DNA of 64,000 nt, from the NCBI GenBank assembly GCA_964463695.1, contig CAYXCZ010000022.1, positions 7,820 to 71,819 of the forward strand, written 5' to 3'. This document shows, piece after piece, positions 43,030-52,854 of this stretch. Positions within the stretch are counted from its first letter, which is position 1, and each line of letters opens with the position of its first letter. Position numbers and translations under genes: made by a program. The notes beneath the pieces are model-generated. The model ran no database searches. It was not told where the DNA came from and worked only from the letters and a program-made list of their open reading frames with translations. Source of the DNA: JALNZU01 sp964463695 (GTDB lineage: Bacteria; Bacteroidota; Bacteroidia; Bacteroidales; F082).

Positions 43030-44823
43030 TTACTTTAGTAGAACAGAAAGAGCAACAACGCCTGTACCAACATTCGCTGCAAGAACAGGTGAAGCCTGGT
43101 TTATAAAAACCGGTTTTTGGCCTGTAATAGCTTCCATTTGGGTAGCATACCACTGAGCACTCACCAGATTATCGGAGTGAGTGATAGCATATCCCCAAAC
43201 TGGGTTTTCGCCAATGAAACGTTTCATCTCATTCATTACCATAATCATACTTGATTTTTCGGAAAAAGGTTTCCCGAAAACTTCAGTCTTGCCATGGTTC
43301 ATTACTTCAACTATTGGCTTGATACCTAAGAGTTTGCCTAACAGACCTTTCGACTGACTTACCCTGCCACTTCTAACCATGAATTTCATAGTCTTGGAGG
43401 TTACTAAAACCTTCGATTTTTCTGTCCAGGTTGCTGTCTTTGAAACGATATCGTCATGACTCTCACCATTTGCAATGGCTTCAGCAGCTCGTAAAACGAC
43501 GAGTCCGAGAGCACTGCTTAGTCTTTTGCTGTCGACAACAGATATTTTCTTTTTGGATTCTTCCATTGCCTTGCGCGAAGCGTTGAGGCTGTTTTGCCAG
43601 GTGCCGCTCATGCCGGATGAAATGTGGATTCCAATTATGGAATCAAAGTGGGATGACATGTAGTTGTATCTATTGACAAATTCAGGGAAGGTAGGCTGAG
43701 CACTTGTTGGATGAATTTTTGAGGTTTCTAGCTTTTTGAAAAACTGCTCAGGTTGAATCGTGATTCTATCGATATAAAACTCTTCTCCGAAATGAACTGT
43801 TAATGGTACAATTTGAATCTGATATTTTTCCTGAAGATCATTAGGGATATCGCATGTAGAATCGGTGAGCAGACCAATAGGATATTTTCTGTTTGATGCG
43901 ATATCATTTTGCATCACCATATCATCTACCTTCTTATAGGTAATGGTACCCAGTGTAGCAATGTCTTCAAATAGTTTCCAGGGTTGATCAGTATGAATAT
44001 GAATACGCATCTTTGTTGGGGAACCAGCAATTACCATCGAATCACCAAAGTTTTCCATTAAACGAGCAAAATTTTCTCTTTTCAGGTTTGTACCGGTTAT
44101 CATTGCCTCAGTGCAAAAGCGAAATGTAATATCATCATGGCTGATTGCATCAACTGCTTCCTCAATTTCCAGCGCATTGGTATCGATATGAACTTCAAGC
44201 TGTCCGTTTTTAAAATAGTCGAACATGCCTTCAAGAAATACAACAAAACCTTTTGCTCCGGCATCAACGACGCCTGCTTTTGCAAGAACTGCCATTTTAC
44301 TGGTGGTGCTGTTTAATGATTCCACCGCCTTCATCAGTCCATCGAGCAACATTTTGATAAAATCCTCAAAATGATCTTTTAACTGATAAATGTATTCAGC
44401 CCAATCCTTTATAACAGAAATCATCGTTCCTTCCATAGGGTTGGCTATGGCTTCATAGGCATAGCGGACTGCATTTTTCATGTATTCAGCAAAAGCGCTT
44501 GCCGATAATGTTTCTTCTTCTTTAATTTCATTACTGAAACCGTAAAGAAACTGCGCGAATATAATTCCGGAATTACCCCTGGCTCCTGTAAGCGCTGCAT
44601 CTGCAAGTGCTACTGCTGTTAGCTTCAGGTTTGGTTGAGGTTGCGCTGCATTGACAATACTGCGCATTGTTGATGCTAAATTGGTTCCGGTATCAGCATC
44701 GGCAACCGGAAATACGTTGATTTTATTAAGCAATTGTTGGTTTTCGAAAATACGCTGAGCGCCGGCTACAAAACTGTTATACAATTGAATGCCATTAATT
44801 TCAGTGATTTTGATTTTTTCCAA
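43030..44823 (-). CDS. DAK2-DegV fusion (fatty-acid kinase/fatty-acid-binding protein-like)
   Basis: A 597-residue fusion. The N-terminal half is a DAK2/FakA-like kinase domain: ITEINGIQLYNSFVAGAQRI, the Mg-nucleotide motif NVFPVADADTGTN with D42 and D44, and TGARGNSGIIFAQFLYG. A middle region (about 200-305) leads into a DegV/FakB-like lipid-binding domain: LLTDSTCDIPNDL, HPTSAQPTFPEF, IGIHISSGMSGTWQNS and MVRSGRVSQSKGLLGKLLGIKPI. In Firmicutes FakA and FakB are separate; together they phosphorylate exogenous fatty acids. The start codon appears to be TTG, since no ATG precedes the domain and a -7 box lies 38 nt upstream. Acyl-phosphate formation by this fusion is inference. Confidence 0.88.
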   Translation of the reverse strand: MEKIKITEINGIQLYNSFVAGAQRIFENQQLLNKINVFPVADADTGTNLASTMRSIVNAAQPQPNLKLTAVALADAALTGARGNSGIIFAQFLYGFSNEIKEEETLSASAFAEYMKNAVRYAYEAIANPMEGTMISVIKDWAEYIYQLKDHFEDFIKMLLDGLMKAVESLNSTTSKMAVLAKAGVVDAGAKGFVVFLEGMFDYFKNGQLEVHIDTNALEIEEAVDAISHDDITFRFCTEAMITGTNLKRENFARLMENFGDSMVIAGSPTKMRIHIHTDQPWKLFEDIATLGTITYKKVDDMVMQNDIASNRKYPIGLLTDSTCDIPNDLQEKYQIQIVPLTVHFGEEFYIDRITIQPEQFFKKLETSKIHPTSAQPTFPEFVNRYNYMSSHFDSIIGIHISSGMSGTWQNSLNASRKAMEESKKKISVVDSKRLSSALGLVVLRAAEAIANGESHDDIVSKTATWTEKSKVLVTSKTMKFMVRSGRVSQSKGLLGKLLGIKPIVEVMNHGKTEVFGKPFSEKSSMIMVMNEMKRFIGENPVWGYAITHSDNLVSAQWYATQMEAITGQKPVFINQASPVLAANVGTGVVALSVLLK

Positions 44824-44861
44824 AGCTGTAATTTTTAAGTAATTATTTACAAAAGCCCGTG

Positions 44862-44869
44862 CAAATATA
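44862..44869 (-). promoter_or_regulatory. Bacteroidota -7 promoter box for the DAK2-DegV gene
   Basis: The minus strand reads TATATTTG, 38 nt upstream of the proposed TTG start. Confidence 0.45.
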
Positions 44870-45150
44870 AATAATACCTGTTACAAACCACCAGACACGG
44901 TTTACCTGAACTGAGATTTAACATGCGAAAATAATTTAAAATAATGATAATGAGATTATTATATAATGATTGGGAGGGTTGCATTGTTGATAACTTTTTT
45001 TTATGAATGCATTTTTAAAATGTTAATTGTTTAACAATAGACTTTATGTATTTGCAATTCAAAACAATATCAGTTTTTGGTTGTTTAGAGGAATGGAATT
45101 TTATTGTTTGCTATAATAGCTGTAAGCTAATGATCTTTTGCTATTTTCAA

Positions 45151-45158
45151 TATCTTTG
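45151..45158 (+). promoter_or_regulatory. Bacteroidota -7 promoter box for the AsmA-like gene
   Basis: TATCTTTG lies 33 nt upstream of the ATG at 45192 and downstream of the earlier possible start at 45138, so it favours the ATG. Confidence 0.45.
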
Positions 45159-45191
45159 TTAAAATCTTTTGAGCATTTTTTGTCACTTTTT

Positions 45192-48100
45192 ATGAGCGGT
45201 ATCAAATTGAAAAAATCATATAAATATCTTCTCATATTGATCATGGTTACTATGATCTTTATTGGGCTATATTACTTGGCCATCTACCGTGCAGGTTATC
45301 TTTTTGAGGAGTTAGTGACCAGTCAAAGCGACGGAAAACTGGAGTTAAATGTAAAGAAGGCTGAATTTAATGTTTTTAGATTGCGTTTCGATTTTAAGAA
45401 TCCCGAAATCTTAACAAAGGATACCGTTGGCAGCGCTAATTCATATGCTATTCAGGCAGACAGAATCTATATTAATGTTAACTCGTTGATTTCACTCTAT
45501 TTTTTCAAACATATAGTTGTTGATTCGGTTTTAATTGAATCACCTTCTATTAATCTGATACAATTAAAAGAAGGAAAACAAAAGAAAATTTCAATCCCTG
45601 AAGAATTACACAAAGCGTATACCATTCTGGAAAAAGTTTTAAACGTAGTTAACCTTAACTCTCTAAAGATCAACAATGCTTCATTTCAGTTTTACAAGAA
45701 AACTCTGGATGATCCCAACCCTCTGAAATTATCAAATGTGTTTTTGACAATTGATCAATTTTCACAGGAACAGAAAGATACAAAGAAAGGGTTTCTGTAT
45801 GCTGATCGGATTTTGCTTGAAATTTACGATGCAGATATTTCTTTAGGAGAAGGTAATAAAGGAATAAAATTCAAAAGGTTTTGGATGGGAACTAAAAGCC
45901 AGACGGTCAAACTTGATAGCTGTTACTTGTATAATTATCCAAATGATTCTGCAGGAAATCATTACGAGGTTTTTTTGGATTCAATCCGCATAATTAAACT
46001 TGATCTCAATGAGTTTGCTACCAATAACCGAATTGTTTTCGATTCAGCATATTGTATCAATCCAACAGTTGACCTCAGTTTAAAAGCTAGAAATAACACT
46101 AAAGCTCATTCTGGATCAAATAAACTCAATCAGAATTTTCATTTTAATGATAAAATTGTAGGTTTAACAGGTGATTTATTTGCAGGTTATCTGGCTCTGA
46201 AAAACACATCTTTCAAACTTTCACTAAAAAAGAATGATAAAACGAACAAGTTGTCAGCCGATCGCTGCGATTTTGTTTTTGATAGTCTGGTTATAGATCG
46301 CAAGAACGATCAGCCAGTTTATGCAAAGAAGATTAAACTCGATATCAATAACCACACTTTTGTTACACCCGACAGTCTTTTTATATTGAAATTTGATGCG
46401 TTAAGTTTGATGAATAAGGAGATTAAATTGCACAATTTCAGTCTTTTACCTACAAAACACAATAAAAGGTCTGATATTACTTTTTTGAAAGCTTCTGTTT
46501 TTGAACTTGATAGCATGAACTGGTCTACTTTGCTCAGTGAGAGTAAAATCTATGCAACACAGGCAATTTTGATCCGTCCTGAAGTGAAAATGAAGATTCG
46601 AACCAATATTAATCGCGCAGATCAAACAAATACAATAAATCAACCGAAAGCAACAGAAAGCATCAGTAATAAACTAGATCTAAACGATCTGATCATTCAA
46701 AATGGAGATTTTATCATTGATCTTAATGAAAAAGAACGGATCGAAATTAAATCTCTTGATCTGCATGTAAAGGTTAACAAGGTAACTTCAGCCACCTCTG
46801 AACCAGAATTTTTCGATGGTCTTGACTATCTTTCATTCAAAAAAGGCTTATTTGAGTCTTCAAAATCTAAAATTTACGCTTTAGACGCCAAATACTCAAA
46901 AAGTGAGGGAGTTACTCATATTAGAAAAGTTGATTTCAATTCTACTGATGAATCAACTTCAGTAAGTGTGGATCATTTTAGAATGGAAGGTCTTCTCATT
47001 CGTTCAGTCAGAGATATTTCTATCGGCTTTTTTTCTTACCGTACTGTAAATGCCACATTTTCAAAGAGAAATGATGTTAGCACAAAGGAACCCCAAGCCA
47101 GGGAAGGAGAAACATTTAACTACAATTTAGGAGGTTTCAAAGGCGGAGAAACCAATGTGAATTTTTCGTCTGATGATGTTATTGTTGCTCTGAAATTGAA
47201 TCAATTGGCAGGAAATAGCTTAAAGGTTGTTGAGGGTCAGAAACCTGAAATAGCAGGCCTGTTTATTGAGGGCAACTATTTGAAGTTCGATCAAAAGAAT
47301 GGTGTAAAGGCATCTGTTGAGGCATTTCAGATTGCGGATAAAAAGGTTTCATATTTTAAAAATACACACCTGCAATTGCCTCTTCATAATGAAAAACTGA
47401 AACTTACTGTACCAGAATTAGTTTATTCAATAGATATCAATAGCGCATTACGAGGTAGTCCAAAATTGAATTTTGTCACTATTAAAAAACCAAAAATCTC
47501 CTTTGAACAATATGGTGACGAGAAACCTCATATAAAAGAAAGGCAGGAGAATCACAAGGAAATGCCTGCATTTAGTATCAAAACTTTTAATATTGAGGAG
47601 CCTGAAGTATTAAATTACCCTACTGAATTATCTTCAAAACTATTAATTAAACCAGGAATTTCGCATTGGAAATTGAAAGGAATCAACTCTATACATGGCG
47701 CTTTAAGTGTTGACAGTATGGCTGTTACGATGGATCATCCTCAGTTAGTATCGGAAAATTTAGATTCTGATGTTGAAACGAATGGTAAATTGGAGTTGGG
47801 AGTTTCCGGAATGAAATTCAAGCCAGGTAAATTAAATGAAAAAAGTGAATGGGAATTTCATTTGAATCAGCTGGGTATTTCTGACTTTCCTGTTCATTTT
47901 AGGAATAATGAAGGAGTTGATCAATCAATAATGATTCAAAGTATTGCCATTCAAGACCTTCACCTAAACGACTCTCATGCAGGTTTGCTGGATATTGTGA
48001 ATGAAGAAAATGATGATCTGAAAGTATCTGATGGAAATTTTGGCTTTTACAATGACAAAACACATTTCGATGTTCATAATTTTTCGTTCAACAAAAAGTC

Positions 48101-49082
48101 CAATTCCATTCAAATAGATAGTATTTACTTTAGGCCAGCAATGGATAAAGAAGCCTTCACCCAATCAAAAGATTTTCAATCAACCTACCTGAAACTTCGA
48201 ACAGGAAAAATAGAGATTGGAAATGTTGATCTTCAAACCTTGCTGAATGAAAAGGAACTGCGATCTACAAAAGTTACTTTGGATGACTTAAAGCTGTACA
48301 CCTATAAGGATAAAAGGCTTCCTTTTCAACATGGGGTCACAAAACCAATGCTAACAGAAATGTTGCATGGCTTGAAACCAAAGATAGCAATTGATAGCCT
48401 TGTTTTCAAGAATGGACTTATTGAATATGAAGAGTTTAATAAAATGACTCAACAAATCGGAAAGATTAACCTAACTGAAATAAGAGGCGCTTTGGCAAAT
48501 ATCAAAACCAATAATGCATCAGTTACCGACAGCCTGCGGCTCAATGTGTTTGCTAAGTTATTAGATACAGCTGAGTTACGTGTCAAATACAAACAAAGTT
48601 ATTTGGATAGTCTTTATGGATTTCATTTAAAACTTGTTGTTAATTCGTTTGATCTAAGAGCATTAAATCCAATACTTCAGCCTTTTGCATCAGCTGATAT
48701 CAAAAGTGGAACCCTTGATACTATTCGTATGAGTGTTGTTGGGCGTAAATATGTTGCATATGGCGTTATGAAAATGTTTTATGACAATCTGAATGTTCAA
48801 TATTTGAAAAAAGGTGATTCAACAAATAAAACGATAGTTACAAAATCTGTGAGTTTCTTTGCTAACAGATTGGTTCACAAACGGAATAAGTGGAAAACGG
48901 GTGAGGTTTATGCTGAAAGAGATCATGAAAAAGCTTTTGTTAATTATTGGGTAAAAACTGTTATTGGAGGTGTGTTGACTAATACAGGTGTTCGGTCGAA
49001 CAAGAAACAGGAGCGCAAATATGAACATGCAATAAAGAAATATGAAGTGCCTCCAATACCAAATATTCCTGTTGATTTTTAA
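45192..49082 (+). CDS. Giant membrane-anchored AsmA/TamB-like protein of unknown function
   Basis: I choose the ATG at 45192 (MSGIKLKKSYKYLLILIMVT), because the frame's earlier opening at 45138 lies upstream of the probable promoter. The 1296-residue protein has one N-terminal transmembrane helix (about 12-32) and then only extracytoplasmic sequence made of repeated strand pairs. Phrases such as LNSLKINNASFQFYKKTLDD, LDLNDLIIQNGDFIIDLNEK and AIDSLVFKNGLIEYEEFNK recur in the pattern of AsmA-type repeats. The C-terminus (TVIGGVLTNTGVRSNKKQERKYEHA) is basic. AsmA-clan proteins form long grooved bridges that carry lipids between membranes; a role in envelope lipid transport is inferred from architecture only. 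No known family name is claimed. Confidence 0.72.
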   Translation: MSGIKLKKSYKYLLILIMVTMIFIGLYYLAIYRAGYLFEELVTSQSDGKLELNVKKAEFNVFRLRFDFKNPEILTKDTVGSANSYAIQADRIYINVNSLISLYFFKHIVVDSVLIESPSINLIQLKEGKQKKISIPEELHKAYTILEKVLNVVNLNSLKINNASFQFYKKTLDDPNPLKLSNVFLTIDQFSQEQKDTKKGFLYADRILLEIYDADISLGEGNKGIKFKRFWMGTKSQTVKLDSCYLYNYPNDSAGNHYEVFLDSIRIIKLDLNEFATNNRIVFDSAYCINPTVDLSLKARNNTKAHSGSNKLNQNFHFNDKIVGLTGDLFAGYLALKNTSFKLSLKKNDKTNKLSADRCDFVFDSLVIDRKNDQPVYAKKIKLDINNHTFVTPDSLFILKFDALSLMNKEIKLHNFSLLPTKHNKRSDITFLKASVFELDSMNWSTLLSESKIYATQAILIRPEVKMKIRTNINRADQTNTINQPKATESISNKLDLNDLIIQNGDFIIDLNEKERIEIKSLDLHVKVNKVTSATSEPEFFDGLDYLSFKKGLFESSKSKIYALDAKYSKSEGVTHIRKVDFNSTDESTSVSVDHFRMEGLLIRSVRDISIGFFSYRTVNATFSKRNDVSTKEPQAREGETFNYNLGGFKGGETNVNFSSDDVIVALKLNQLAGNSLKVVEGQKPEIAGLFIEGNYLKFDQKNGVKASVEAFQIADKKVSYFKNTHLQLPLHNEKLKLTVPELVYSIDINSALRGSPKLNFVTIKKPKISFEQYGDEKPHIKERQENHKEMPAFSIKTFNIEEPEVLNYPTELSSKLLIKPGISHWKLKGINSIHGALSVDSMAVTMDHPQLVSENLDSDVETNGKLELGVSGMKFKPGKLNEKSEWEFHLNQLGISDFPVHFRNNEGVDQSIMIQSIAIQDLHLNDSHAGLLDIVNEENDDLKVSDGNFGFYNDKTHFDVHNFSFNKKSNSIQIDSIYFRPAMDKEAFTQSKDFQSTYLKLRTGKIEIGNVDLQTLLNEKELRSTKVTLDDLKLYTYKDKRLPFQHGVTKPMLTEMLHGLKPKIAIDSLVFKNGLIEYEEFNKMTQQIGKINLTEIRGALANIKTNNASVTDSLRLNVFAKLLDTAELRVKYKQSYLDSLYGFHLKLVVNSFDLRALNPILQPFASADIKSGTLDTIRMSVVGRKYVAYGVMKMFYDNLNVQYLKKGDSTNKTIVTKSVSFFANRLVHKRNKWKTGEVYAERDHEKAFVNYWVKTVIGGVLTNTGVRSNKKQERKYEHAIKKYEVPPIPNIPVDF

Positions 49083-49189
49083 CTATCCCAAAAAGTGATT
49101 ACTCCTTTGATTGTGAATTAAATGCAAAATCACTTCGTTTCCTTTGAAATTGTGTAGTTCTTTTGTTTTAGCTCAATTAGTGGTAAGTA

Positions 49190-50260
49190 TTATTCCAGGA
49201 TACCCTGAATGGATTTTGGAGCGATTGATTTGACTTTATCTGTTGTTTTCCGGATAAAACGTGGAGTATCAAAGCGATAACCAACAAAAACCTGAAAATA
49301 ATTTCTGTTGGTTTTCAATTGTACATTTGTTCTGTTTTCATTGAGTTTAGATTGAGAAAAGAATGCTTCTGCTCCTGCAAAAATTCGGTTTTGCTGATAG
49401 CCAATGCCGATCTTTTCCTGAACCCGATATAAGGCATCCGTATATCTGCTCGTATAATCTCCTTCCGGTAATCGGGTGATTAATTTGGTGTGCTGTAGCC
49501 CAATGCCGGGGGCAATATGAGCAGAAACATAGAAATGTTTTGAAACAACCAGGGTGTAAGCATAGCCCAAATTTGCAATCAGTTGTAAGTTGCCGGAAAG
49601 TTGAGAATTATCGTTTGATGCCCCTTCTTTTTGGTTGTCGATGATATAATAGTCGTAAGAAAGTATCGGCATGAAACTCCCCGCACTTCTCAATTGTGCC
49701 TGGGTTTGGCTATGTATAGCCGGAATCGAATAGTTTGGGTTCAGTTTGATGCCTGTTGCTCCGTTGAATACAATCATTTTGAGATCAGGAAGTTGTATGT
49801 ACTCATCTTTGCCCTCGACCCAGTTTGGTACAAGGTCTTTTGTATTATCGAGGTAAAACCCCTTGTAAAAACCAAGGTTTAGTTCTTGAAGTATTTTACC
49901 AGATGTGCTGATACCAAATGAAAAGCTTGATGTTTTTCCTTTTAGTTTGTCGTCATTATTACCTGGAATAAAACCTGGCGAAAATCCAACATTAAATGAA
50001 ATAAAGCGGTAACTAAATCCGAGCTTTACGGGTAGTGACACATTTGGTCTGATATCAACATGGTAGTTTGCCCCGTCATCCTGAATAAAATATTCCATAT
50101 CATTGTGAACCTTTAATTTTATATTGATCAAAGTGTCAAAGCTGACGATGAATGGTAAACTTGATTTTGTCTGAATCGTATCGTTTTTATTTTCTGCAAA
50201 TAATTTGCATGTCAAAAGTAAAACAATAAATATTGTGCCTAATAATGCTCGTTTTTTCAT
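49190..50260 (-). CDS. Outer-membrane beta-barrel protein
   Basis: A 356-residue protein with a signal peptide (MKKRALLGTIFIVLLLTCKLFA) followed by amphipathic strands, for example YRFISFNVGFSPGF, SFSFGISTSGK, LGYAYTLVVSKHFYVSAHIAPG and YFQVFVGYRFDTPRF. It resembles the DUF4421-type barrels of Bacteroidota in length and in the N-terminal pattern, but I cannot confirm that. About 25 residues after the last clear strand are Lys/Ile/Pro-rich. Function is unknown. It is convergent with the AsmA-like gene. Confidence 0.65.
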   Translation of the reverse strand: MKKRALLGTIFIVLLLTCKLFAENKNDTIQTKSSLPFIVSFDTLINIKLKVHNDMEYFIQDDGANYHVDIRPNVSLPVKLGFSYRFISFNVGFSPGFIPGNNDDKLKGKTSSFSFGISTSGKILQELNLGFYKGFYLDNTKDLVPNWVEGKDEYIQLPDLKMIVFNGATGIKLNPNYSIPAIHSQTQAQLRSAGSFMPILSYDYYIIDNQKEGASNDNSQLSGNLQLIANLGYAYTLVVSKHFYVSAHIAPGIGLQHTKLITRLPEGDYTSRYTDALYRVQEKIGIGYQQNRIFAGAEAFFSQSKLNENRTNVQLKTNRNYFQVFVGYRFDTPRFIRKTTDKVKSIAPKSIQGILE

Positions 50261-50392
50261 TATTTATTTCTGATATAATTGATTATCAATAGTATAATTA
50301 GCTTCGTAATTTAGCTTCTGTTGGTAGTGATTGTCAATCGATTTTAATGCTTAAGTTAAAGTTCGCGCATGATTTTAACAATATGTATATAT

Positions 50393-50974
50393 TTAGTAAG
50401 GAAAACTTTTCAGTGCATAATATCTAACAAATAAAGTTCTGTACCAATAATTTTTGGTAAATAGCAATCGTGGGTTGCGAAGTAATATCCGTGGAATAAT
50501 ATGGTACCACTTGAAGCCCAGCTTTTTAAAATGATCTTTCATCTGTTTTCTATACCCAAGATCATCTGCTGCAACTTGTATGGCGTCTCTCTGACAACGT
50601 GACCATGTGAATGGATCGATAATACGTGTTGAAAAACCATATCGGTGTAATTTGTCTTTTATAAGTTTATAATTCTGATAACGGCTTCGGGCATCCAATT
50701 GTGCAAATATTGGCAAAACAGCTCCATAGGCAGCTAAATAACCATACGATAACTGCTGCAACAACTGATCATTCAAAATGGCAACTTTTGTAAATTTTAA
50801 AAATAATATTGCCATCATAATGCCTAAGAGACTTATCAAATGAAGTAGGTATCCTATTTTGAGATATCGATAAATTTTATGACTGAGAATGTTCAAGGGA
50901 TAAAAATGAAGGACCAAGATGCTTTTTAAATCTTGGTTAATTAAATATCCACTTTTACCCGATGCAGTTTTCAC
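50393..50974 (-). CDS. Hypothetical membrane protein
   Basis: I do not recognise this family. The frame opens at a TTG at 51025, but a TAnnTTTG box at 50996-51003 would lie inside that reading. The GTG at 50974 (KTASGKSGYLINQDLKS) is therefore the better start, giving 193 residues. Two hydrophobic segments (about 38-62 and 70-90) are followed by a basic, aromatic C-terminal half (RSRYQNYKLIKDKLHRYGF, RDAIQVAADDLGYRKQMKDH, NPRLLFTKNYWYRTLFVRYY). It ends shortly before the window's TrkH region on the same strand but is not obviously coupled to it. Confidence 0.55.
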   Translation of the reverse strand: MKTASGKSGYLINQDLKSILVLHFYPLNILSHKIYRYLKIGYLLHLISLLGIMMAILFLKFTKVAILNDQLLQQLSYGYLAAYGAVLPIFAQLDARSRYQNYKLIKDKLHRYGFSTRIIDPFTWSRCQRDAIQVAADDLGYRKQMKDHFKKLGFKWYHIIPRILLRNPRLLFTKNYWYRTLFVRYYALKSFPY

Positions 50975-50995
50975 ATTATTGCGTTGTTTCGTAAA

Positions 50996-51003
50996 CAAAA
51001 GTA
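50996..51003 (-). promoter_or_regulatory. Bacteroidota -7 promoter box for the hypothetical membrane protein
   Basis: The minus strand reads TACTTTTG, 21 nt upstream of the GTG at 50974. Confidence 0.4.
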
Positions 51004-51119
51004 GTAAACGCTTGTGAATGTGCAAATTTTGAATTGCAGGTTAGTATTGAATTTCTCTCAATTTTTTGATTTTAGTCCCTACAAAAAGTTAACATTCAAT
51101 TTTCCTGCTCGAAAAAGTA

Positions 51120-52556
51120 TCACTTCTTCCAAAAGGATGCTGAAAGAATGACCACAACGGTATAAATTTCTAATCGGCCAAGGATCATGAAAAAAGCTAA
51201 TACTAGCTTAGCCATATCGGGTAGATGAGCAAAATTAGAAACTGGTCCGATTGTGCCAAAGCCAGGTCCAATGCCACCCATGGCAGTTGCTATTCCACTT
51301 GTTGAGGTCACTATATCGACACCAATAATAATCAGAAAAACACTGCCCACAACGAACGCGAGCAGATACCAATAAATGTAGGCTATAACAGAATTACTAT
51401 CAGAAGAGCTAACAGTTTTGTTATTTAGTTTTAAGACATAAATGGCATTCGGGTGTATCTGCGAACGAATATGATTTTGAATGGATTTCAGAGCCAAAAG
51501 ATGTCGAGCCATTTTGATACCTCCTGAAGTAGAGCCCGTACTACCACCGGCAAAAAGTAAAATGAAAATTACAACCGATGCCGCTCCAGGCCATACCAAA
51601 TAATCGTCAGATGCAAAACCTGTGCAGGTTACAATGCTGGAAACTTGAAAAAAGGCATCTCTAAACGACTTTTCCAGACTTCTGTCGGTTTTTAAAACAA
51701 GAAATACTGTTATAAATAGCGTCGAAACAAGAATGACTTTTAGATAAAATTGCAACTCTTCATTTTTTTTGACTTTCTCGAATTGGCGATGAAGTATGTA
51801 ATAATGCATTATAAAATTTGTTCCGCCCAGAATCATAAAAACCGAAATAACATATTGTATATAAGGCGAATATGCAATGATACTTGTATTCTTTGGAGAA
51901 AAACCTCCAGTTGAAACTGTTCCAAAAGCATGGCAAACACTTTCGTATAAATTCATATTGCCCAGCATTAATAAAACGATCTCTGAAACGGTTAACAATA
52001 CATAAATAATAAGTAACCTAAAACCTACAGATCTGATTTTTGGATGGATTTTTTCTCTTACTGAGGACTCAAGCGAAAAGATGCTATAATTATTAAGCTT
52101 TGCACCAGGCATAATTATAATCACCAACAAAATAATACCAATACCACCGATCCAATGTGTAAGGCTTCTCCAAAAAAGTAATGATTTGGGTAAAATCTCA
52201 ATGTCAGTTAGAATAGAAGAACCTGTTGTTGTAAAACCTGAAACAGACTCAAACCATGCGTCAACAAGTGAAGGAATTTCTTGAGAGATTACAAAAGGTA
52301 ATGCTCCAATTGTAGACATCAGAAACCATGCAATACTTACAGTGAGATAAGCTTCTTTTTTCTTAAATGGTGTCGGCTTAATATTTTTAATCTTCTGATT
52401 TAAAATAAGATGAGCAAAAAGATTTAATATTGCAGGTATAGCAAAAGGAAGTATTGCCTCACTATAATAAAAGGCAAGAATCAGGTTGGCAGTCAATGCT
52501 ACAAAGAGAATGAGCGTCAGTCTGTCAAGTAACCGTAGTAAACCATCAAATTTCAC
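51120..52556 (-). CDS. trkH: TrkH-family potassium uptake protein
   Basis: A 478-residue inner-membrane protein with the four-fold pore repeat of TrkH/KtrB. P-loops are visible as SGFTTTGSS, GTVSTGGFSP, IVTCTGFAS and GPGFGTIGPVSN. Each has the filter glycine. LLFWRSLTHWIGGIGIILL and AGGSTGSTSGGIKMAR are also typical. It moves K+ (with Na+ or H+) inward and normally needs a TrkA/KtrA RCK subunit; no trkA lies beside it in the window. The start codon is GTG, and a -7 box sits only 4 nt upstream of it. Confidence 0.93.
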   Translation of the reverse strand: MKFDGLLRLLDRLTLILFVALTANLILAFYYSEAILPFAIPAILNLFAHLILNQKIKNIKPTPFKKKEAYLTVSIAWFLMSTIGALPFVISQEIPSLVDAWFESVSGFTTTGSSILTDIEILPKSLLFWRSLTHWIGGIGIILLVIIIMPGAKLNNYSIFSLESSVREKIHPKIRSVGFRLLIIYVLLTVSEIVLLMLGNMNLYESVCHAFGTVSTGGFSPKNTSIIAYSPYIQYVISVFMILGGTNFIMHYYILHRQFEKVKKNEELQFYLKVILVSTLFITVFLVLKTDRSLEKSFRDAFFQVSSIVTCTGFASDDYLVWPGAASVVIFILLFAGGSTGSTSGGIKMARHLLALKSIQNHIRSQIHPNAIYVLKLNNKTVSSSDSNSVIAYIYWYLLAFVVGSVFLIIIGVDIVTSTSGIATAMGGIGPGFGTIGPVSNFAHLPDMAKLVLAFFMILGRLEIYTVVVILSASFWKK

Positions 52557-52854
52557 GGCGCAAAAGTAGATTGGTTTGAGACTAGATTATTCTCCTTTCT
52601 CATTTTTTTTTTGAAGTTGCAAAAGATTATATCTCAGCGGTTTGAGAAATAAGAGGCATAAATTATGGAATATTGCATAAACAACAGTATATCAGGTTTT
52701 TAAAAAAACAATTCTTATTAATATTATCGCGTGCTCTCTGAAATACTTGTTGAAATGCAACAAACGATTGCGAAGAATATTAATTCCATACAATTGTTAT
52801 AATTTTATGTTTTACCTATCCTTTTAATTGAAGTTGGAAGTGTTTTTCGATTCT
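52557..52854. other. 298-bp intergenic region upstream of trkH
   Basis: It holds a -7 box (TACTTTTG on the minus strand, 52561-52568) abutting the trkH start, and near 52760-52772 the string ACAAACGATTGCG, which shares CAAACGATTGC with the dyad at 40025. No RNA gene or other repeat is seen. Confidence 0.45.
52561..52568 (-). promoter_or_regulatory. Possible -7 box adjoining the trkH start codon
   Basis: The minus strand reads TACTTTTG. Only 4 nt separate it from the GTG start, which would imply a leaderless or near-leaderless transcript. It may be a chance match. Confidence 0.3.

Larger units (their letters stand above)
44824..45191. other. 368-bp divergent intergenic region
   Basis: It separates the DAK2-DegV gene (minus) from the AsmA-like gene (plus). 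It is very AT-rich and holds one -7 box for each gene. I see no RNA gene or repeat. Confidence 0.5.
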
